Shown here one piece after another: positions 56,974 to 64,000 of a stretch of 64,000 nucleotides of DNA. The position numbers were made by a program, and so were the translations under genes. The notes beneath the pieces are model-generated. The model was given only the letters and a program-made list of their open reading frames with translations. It was not told the DNA's origin and did not search any database. The stretch comes from Marsupella aquatica (Eukaryota; Marchantiophyta), in the NCBI GenBank assembly GCA_973895155.1, contig OZ316894.1, positions 10,168,001 through 10,232,000 on the forward strand, read 5' to 3'. Every line of letters begins with the position of its first letter. Position 1 is the stretch's first letter.

Positions 56974-58080
56974 CGAAGGCCGAGCCACACTCTCACAGAG
57001 AAGGAGAGAGAGAGAAACAGATAAAAAGCAAATTCACAAGCAATCAATCGACACTCGCACCGACTACCTCCTCAAAAACCGAGATATATCTCTCTTCCCA
57101 GGAAGCCAGTAGAATCCTTTCAACCTGGCTCAGAACCCTCCTCTTTCTGGAAACACAACACCCACAAGATGTTCTCAATTCCGTTCTCCCAACACTCGAC
57201 CACTCACAAGAATTCCGTCCATCAATCAATCCCGAGCTACTCCACCACGCTCACCCTGACCCAGACACAAACCCCAACCGGAATCCAATACTTTCCAACC
57301 ATCACCTAGGTGCCGTGTCGCACAAACTACGAACCCCTCTCCGCTGCGAACCGCATCCAGCAAGCACAATTAACATACGTATGCACAAGACTCCTTTCTC
57401 CTCTCCTCTCCTCTCCTCTCCTCTCCTCTCACACCCTACTCTATCTACTCTCGTCAGGGCTGGCTCTCGTTGGCTCTCGTTCAGGCTCTACCTCCGAATA
57501 CACGAGAAACAGAACAGGCGGCAGCGACATCCGCACCCGACTCCATCTTCTTTCTCTTTCTCTCTCGCTCACAAACACAAGCAACCAAAAACACCCACCC
57601 TTCTTCTTTCTTCTTCTCCTTCGTCCCAAATCAAAGTCCCATCCGTCTTCCTTTCCTTCTGGGTCGATTCAGTTTATCCCAGGCCAGCAAGCAATTAGGA
57701 ATGTAGACCGACTACAGCAGTACATTGGCCAACAAGCGACCAAGAAAAAGATCCTCCTCACCCGACTCGCAACCCCAAGGGCAAAGAGCAAGAGCAACTA
57801 CAGTGCTGTACGTCTACAAATCACACTGTTCAGTGGTGCGCCGATGCGGCTTTTGCTTCGTTAGCAAGACAAGGCAACGGCAGACTTTACGTCGACACTG
57901 CCTCCACATTACTGTGCCTCGCCAACTCAACCCAACCCAACCCAACCCAACCCAAGTACCCAACCCAAGTACCCAACCCAACCCAACCCAACCCAACCCA
58001 ACCCAACCCAACCAGAGACAGCCGACGAAAAGGCTACAGTTGAGGTGGAGAATTGAGACCGTCACCCATCCTCTTGGCTC
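56974..58080 (-). promoter_or_regulatory. Presumed promoter and 5' UTR of the DUF1421 gene
   Basis: The region is rich in CT/GA low complexity: a (CTCCT)n run at about 57396-57430 and CTTCTTTCTTCTTCTC near 57600. It ends in an (AACCC)n microsatellite. On the minus strand the GA-rich tracts lie upstream of the start, as in many plant 5' UTRs. Open frames here (for example 57310-57864) are low complexity and not convincing. Confidence 0.4.
57926..58012. repeat. (AACCC)n microsatellite
   Basis: About fifteen AACCC units, twice broken by 'aagtacc'. It is not the canonical plant telomere unit CCCTAAA. Confidence 0.95.
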
Positions 58081-61000
58081 TTGCTAACTCATCACACCAG
58101 GGTCATCTTTAATTAGTTTGAGTACCATTAGTTATGTAAGCTTGTTTTAGTGAACAATGTGGAGTCATGAAAAGTTGCACATTTTGGAATAGATAGATGA
58201 GAGTACAATGATTAAATGGAGTATTCTAGATGAAGATGATGATAAATAATCATTGAAAACAAATAGGAATACATTCATGGGGAATACATTCATGGTAATG
58301 CCCAGGGTATTTCTCTTTCCCTTGGTATCTCTATATCTATACAATACATGTAACATTCCATATAGTTCATGCAAGATATTATTTTGTCCATAGTAGTTGA
58401 GAGGTCTTTGAGTCTCTAGGTATTCCTTTACCCATATATAGTAGTTATGGTGTTTAGTTTGCTTGTTACTACTCTATCCATAGTAGCCAAAATGTTTCTT
58501 AAGTTACATTGGCAAATGTTAGAGAATTTGAAAAGTTTGTTGGGTTTCTTATATTACCTTGGTAAATGTTAGAGTAGTTGAATAACTTCTTTCTACTTGT
58601 CATTATTCTAAAAATGTGGAAAATAAATAGAAAATTGAAACAAATTGAGTTGTAATATATCAATCACAACTCATCTAAAGCTTATTTTCTTTCACCTGTG
58701 AGTATTTCACCATTTTCTTTGTTTACTTGAAATGTTTTTCAGTTTTCCATGGTTGTTATTGTCATTAAGAGGGTTTACCTGCCTTGCGTTCACCACAATT
58801 AGTCAAATTTGGTTCTTTCTTGCATAACTAACAACTCTTGTTTGTGACAAATCATGTTGATGTGGATGCACTTGCATCCAGGAATTTTGGGAGGAACTTC
58901 CCATGGGGGTCCATAATTAAACCGCCATTGGCTATCAAGTTCCGGGAGAACAAATGAGTGGAATGCTATACTTTTTGAGAACATTTTGGCCTTATTTTAG
59001 TACCCTGGATCCACCAGGTTTGGCATAGGGGCTAGTGGCGGTTTAAAGGGTAATAATTAAGGGTTTTTTAATCTGAGGTTTACTACTTTGCCCAGGACTT
59101 TGCCACTCTTGTTTGACTGATTGATTACCTATGTTGCCCCTCATTTTGTCCAAGTATTACAGTACATTGCAACATTTTCCTACAGCTGGTTGAGCAAAGT
59201 AGCCCTGTTGTTTTGGAATGGTCCCATGGTTAATAGCAGCGGAAGAGTTCATCACCATCCTCAAGTTAAACCTTGACCCCTTCTCTCACCCTCAATCATG
59301 TGTATGGGGCCAGTAACGAGGACGGGGGGAGAATTGAAGGAGAAACATAAGATTCCCAATGCAATGTGGAGGATTGGAAAGGGTGCTGTGGTTAGGGTAG
59401 AGGGAATGGACAATCATCCAATGGTGAAACCTGGGCAGATGTTGGCAGTCAAATTGTTTCAAGGTATGTAACCATAGTTGTAGTCAACCAGCAGTGGGAA
59501 AACATTCAAATGTAGTAAATTAAACTAGAAAAGTGGCAATTCCATACATTTAGAAAACAAATGTGAGAATGTAGTTTATCTCAGTTTTTCTAGTTAACCA
59601 GGTGCATGTTAGTGTGAAGGAGGAGATATTGGGTAGATTTTACATTTCAATTTTCTAGATTTGTCTTTTGCATTTAGATCTCCTAGATTTAAGGAGAGCT
59701 GTTGATTGTTGCTAATAGACCCTGTGGCTTGGTGGGAGACTTGCTAATGTGACCCCAAAACCTTGGCCACTTGTTCCAAGTGGCAAAACCTGTAACAAAG
59801 ACCCTGCACAGAACCTTTATTTTGGTGTTTGAGTTAAAAGTAATAGTAAAAACTTGATCTCTTTAGCTTTTACTCCATCCTACTTTGTTTGGCGGTTTAC
59901 AATATAGTTATGCTTGTCTTCACTTTTCTAGAATACTTTTCGAGGCACCATGTGACTACCGTATGTTTATGCTGTCGTTTGTCTTAGCGATTTCTGAAGC
60001 ACCATATTACTTATTAGTCTTTTATCTTGTGTGGGTTGTATATACAGCTTTTCGAAAGTCACTTGTGGGCCCTATTCTGTATGAGTTTCTTCATTTTCAC
60101 TACCTCCATTTTTTCTATGCTTAGGACTACCCCAACCGTACCTGCAGGGCATGGCATCCAAGTTTAACGGTTTTGGAGGTTGCCCTGGCGGCATGGGTGG
60201 GAGTGTACATTCTAATAAGACCTAACCATATATGGGATAGAGAGGACAACTACAGTACATATGTGCCTTGATGACACCATTGCTAGGGATTTATATAGTG
60301 CCAAACCTTGTTACTGTAGCCCACAGCTATATCAGGTCATAGAGCAGCAACAGCAGCTCATCAGTTTGCCGATAGTTAAGGTTTAAGTGTACATGTCTCT
60401 GGTTTTTCTTGTGTTGGGCCCCAGTCTCACTGGTTTTTTGGTCGTTTCTTTTGTTCTCCCTTGATTGGGTTTTTGGCCTGAGAGATCATGTCTCCCGGTG
60501 AGGCGCCTTTTGTTTTTGGCAGTTGGAAATATATAGCTCATCGCAAGGAAGAGGCTTGTGCAACTGGGAAATTTATTTGTATACTAAGAACATTTTGTGA
60601 TCCCATCCGAGTTTAAAGGTTTTGGATGGAGATACTATCCGAGCTTGTGAGTCAAATATGCTGGTTTCAAGAATCCCTTTCCTAGCAATCCCTCGCTTGA
60701 AAATACCTATCACGGGTGGGATACATGGAAACACACATTTTAACTAAGAGACATAAATTTAGAGTAAAAGATGTTCAAGTTTCATACAAAATGCATCTTG
60801 AGATCCCATGCAAGTTCAAAGGTTTGCATAGATCCCATCGAATCCTACAAGTCCCCACACATATAAACACTTGTACCAAAAGTAACTGTTGTCAAAGTAA
60901 AAAGTGCTAAGCTAAAGCTTGGAGGAGATTCCCATCCTATTTGTAATGCCCAGGTAGGATATTTAAGGGATCTGTATCCTAGAATACTTAAGGGATCTGT

Positions 61001-62589
61001 ATCCTAAATATCTTTTACTCTAAATGCCCAGGTAGGATACAAAATGTTCTTAGTATATATTTTATCTATGATGACATCAATTAGAGTAAAATTGCATAGG
61101 TTTTCCTATCAATGGCATTATGGGATCCCATCAGAGTTCAAAATTTTGGATGGAGATTCCATCTAAGCTTGAAGCATCTGCAACCCTTACTTGAATGCCT
61201 TATGCTAAGTGGGTGTTGATTGAATCCAACTCAAGCTCAAGTATTCTGGTTAGTAACCTCTGTGGCTAACCAACTACGAGGTTACTAACCAGATTAACGA
61301 AGGTTACATTTCTACCGATTGGCTTTTCCAAAAACTTGCAAGAAAAAATGAAATGCAAGTATTTTGATAAAACACGGATATATCATTGACCAAACATCCA
61401 ATTGGTTACTTTGTTTTTACCTTTTTGCTTAAAAATTTTAATTCCAATTTTTTCTGTTTTTACAATTATGTGATTCAACGGATTTGCCTTGTCTCGCATC
61501 AAACACAAACATTTGTGTTTCTTTTGTTGAAAACATCATTGTTTGTGTTTGTGATCAAATGTGATGACCTGGCTGCACGTGGTGTCAGGAAATTGGAAAG
61601 AACTTCCCATAGATATTACAAAGAGAAAACTAATTCATGAGCTCAATGACATTAAGTTTGTAGGTTGCTCTTTATTGGGAGAAACTATTGGAAGAGAATA
61701 GGACAGACAGCAAAATGCAATGGGTAGAGAGAATACACTCCAGATGAGTCTATGTTTGACTTGATATTGGAGAGAAATCTTTGCTCACAACTCATTGCAA
61801 CTTATAGTACATATCACATTGCCAAAGAACAAAAGCACAGGGAGAGAGGATGTGAAAAGGCAAGGGACCTAATAAAGAGAGGAAAGTACTCCCTCAAGTA
61901 AATGCCAACAGCTTTCATTTACTCCCTCCCCTCCTTTACTTGACGCAATTTCACTCAACAACCTTTGTGATTTTATTTATTATATCACACTACCAAAAAG
62001 ACAGTTATAACAAACTGGAAGACAGGATCCCAAAGACAAAAGAACCCAATAAAGGGAGGGAAAAGAAAAGACCCAAAGAAGACCAAAGAGACCCAACAAA
62101 TCAAGCAATATTCCACAAAAACAAAAAAGCCACTAAGAAGCAAACAAGAAACTAAACTCTACTGGGCCATAGGTTTAGTTTGGGTTATGCTAGACAACCC
62201 TAGATGTCATGGGAGCTTTGTCGGAGTCATGGTCACTTACAGCTAATAACCCAACAAAAATGGGTACATGGGAACACTGGTTTGAGACGCCCTTTTATAA
62301 TATCTTACTAATATAATAAAGCGCAATACAAAGCAACTTTCGATGGCTAGTGTCTAGAGTGAAGCCTACTAACCCTAACTATCAATAAGACAAAACTGAA
62401 AAGTGAAGGTGGACCCAAAAAAAGCAATGGGAGTGAAGATTAACGAAACTGACATGGACTCTAGATTATGACAAAACAACTAAGAGTGACTTTCAATAAA
62501 GACAAAATGAAAGAGGGTGAAAATAGAGAGATGGAGGCAAAGATGAACAAGGACATATTTGTGTTACAACATTTTTTTGGGTTTTCATC
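58081..62589. other. AT-rich intergenic region, one doubtful exon
   Basis: No gene was recognised. A stretch at 59298-59465 reads openly from an ATG ('GKGAVVRVEGMDNHPMVKPG') and ends at a donor-like CAAG/gtatgt, but nothing downstream joins it convincingly, so I do not call it. Short direct repeats (for example 'ttaagggatctgtatcctag' twice near 60965-61000) are present. Confidence 0.4.
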
Positions 62590-64000
62590 TCTATATATAC
62601 TTTCAAAGAATGTGTAATCAGGCTAGTTCGAGCATCTTCTCGTTAATTTAACGGTGCAACTAAAGTGACACGGGGCCCACCACCCAGAAAGGAAAATCGC
62701 AAGTTGAGGGCGGAGCATCGTCAGATATTTATTTTCCCCTGCATGCACCACTTTACCTTTTTTTCGTATCCCGCTTTTCGCACTGGACTGCTACTACTGT
62801 ACACTACTACTACCACTGTACAGTGCTGGATTCCTCGGCCGCCGACCTCATCCTCCCTCTCTCTCTCTTTCTCTCTCGCACTCCATCGCTCCATCACCTC
62901 GGTCACAGGCTCTTCGTCGCTCTTCTCGAGACTTCGAATCGTAGTCCTTGGTAGCTCGCAATCCAATAGTAATGTAATGCCCGCCATGCTCTCGTCAACC
63001 CTGGTCGATGCGTACCAACCTCATCCTCTCCTGTGCCCGACTCGTACCTTATCGGCAATCTCTTCTCTCAGTCTGTCAACTTTTCGAGTTCTGTGGAAAT
63101 TTTTAACTGTGTGGAAGTAGAGTGGACATTGCGTTGCTCTGTCTTGTGTTCTTCGACACTTTGATTGGGTGATGCGTTCTGCTATATCCTGATTCTCTTC
63201 TAGCCGCGCCCGCGCCCGCTAAGTGGATCTTCTCACTGTCGATCGACTTCCCGACTTCAGTGTGAAAATCCTCGTGACTTTGGGACTTCGCGTTTGCTGC
63301 CAAAGGGCTTCGATGCTCGTCGGCTTTGTCGATTTTGAGTTGCAGCCTTGGTTGCGTGCATGACTGCTCCTGGTGTAGCTAGTTGATGCCCGAGCTCTAC
63401 GAGCATCGCTGCTGTGGTCTCCAAGGATTGTTGGAAAGGGGAGGATTCGGGCTCGTGGCCTTCGAGTGAAAGGAGCAGTGTGAAATTGTCTCTGTCGATT
63501 TTGTGTTACTGCGTCGGTTGCGTGCGAGCTAGTCAGCCGGTGAGCGTGTCTTACGAGCACGGTGTTCTGGTCTTCAAGCGTTGGAAGGAAGGGGAGGTTC
63601 TCGGTGGGGATCGATTGGAAAGAGCTTGCTCAAATGTTTTTAAGAGTCCCGTGAAGAGGAGGAGATTGGTCTGCGATATTCGGCTTCGTTGCTTTCCAAG
63701 GGTGTCAACTCACTGTGGCGTCGGCCGGACCGCGGAAGTTTTGTAGAAGAGGAGACGCTTTGTGTTGTCTCAGAGCCTGCGCTTTGTGAAATGTTGGCGT
63801 GAGTTTTTATTGATAATTGCGGCATTGTTCAGTGTGTTCACTTTGTTGGTCAAAGGTGGATACTGCTTCCTCTCTACCACACGAAGCGGGCTGCATTTTT
63901 ATGAGTGAGGGAGTGAGAGAGGGACCGGAATTCTCGGGACGCTCTAGACGAAGGTTGAGTAATCGGAACGGTCCTGCCGGGGTTTAGACTTGAGTGCAAG
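62590..64000 (+). promoter_or_regulatory. Probable promoter and 5' region of a gene extending beyond the window
   Basis: A TATA-like 'ctctatatatac' at about 62589-62600 is followed by a rise in GC content, a CTCTCTCTCTTTCTCTCTCG tract near 62858-62880 and several short upstream ATGs. This resembles a plant 5' UTR. The open frames within it (62665-63120, 63414-63746) carry no known domain. Confidence 0.35.

Noticed and set aside
57926-58012. Possible interstitial telomere repeat
   Set aside because: The unit is AACCC, not CCCTAAA or a known plant telomere variant.
57310-58087. Overlapping plus-strand open frames upstream of the DUF1421 gene
   Set aside because: They are made of CT-rich low complexity and the (AACCC)n repeat; no conserved motif or splice structure.
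1-64000. tRNA, rRNA or snRNA genes
   Set aside because: I found no cloverleaf or rRNA core by eye; a covariance-model scan would be needed to exclude short RNAs.

Overview
The window is nuclear DNA of a plant-lineage (streptophyte) eukaryote. It has GT-AG introns, a plant-type copper chaperone for superoxide dismutase, a DUF1421 gene, a CACTA transposon with TNP2/DUF4218/DUF4216 domains, and Ty3 elements of plant type, one with a tRNA-Asp-like primer site. I cannot name the species. The repeat content and the type of Ty3 element fit a charophyte, bryophyte or lycophyte better than a flowering plant, but that is a guess.

Layout. 1-6857 is most of a CACTA element whose left end lies outside the window. 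It carries a TNP2-type transposase and, just upstream, a SET-domain (histone lysine methyltransferase-like) ORF. 6861-7346 is a copia-type LTR remnant in repetitive DNA. 7352-44845 is a nested complex. The outermost layer is a Ty3/gypsy-like element whose single polyprotein frame ran protease, DNMT3-like cytosine methyltransferase, reverse transcriptase, RNase H, integrase and a terminal PHD finger. Its gag holds a 296-bp MITE (12560-12855). Its RT gene is split at 16758/41452 by a DNA transposon of unrecognised family (16759-41443) with an 8-bp target duplication. That transposon's minus-strand gene is in turn split by a complete, very young Ty3 element (21049-34896; 1717-bp LTRs differing at one noticed position; target duplication TACTG). 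The two larger splits can be read back in frame, so the order of insertion is clear.

44851-48800 is repetitive and decayed. Ordinary host genes follow: the copper chaperone CCS (six exons, +, 48877-52091) and a DUF1421/UBA-like protein (three exons, -, 54002-56973). The remainder is intergenic, ending in a CT-rich, GC-rising stretch from about 62590 that looks like the 5' end of a gene running off the window.

The main biological point is that two unrelated transposons here carry chromatin-modification domains. The Ty3 element pairs a DNA methyltransferase (writer) with a PHD finger (reader) at the integrase tail, where chromoviruses carry a chromodomain. The CACTA element carries a SET domain. 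Retrotransposon-borne DNMTs have been reported in charophytes and dinoflagellates; I do not know of a described pairing with an integrase-tail PHD finger. This copy of the Ty3 element is broken by nonsense codons and frameshifts, so the functional inference concerns the family, not this locus.
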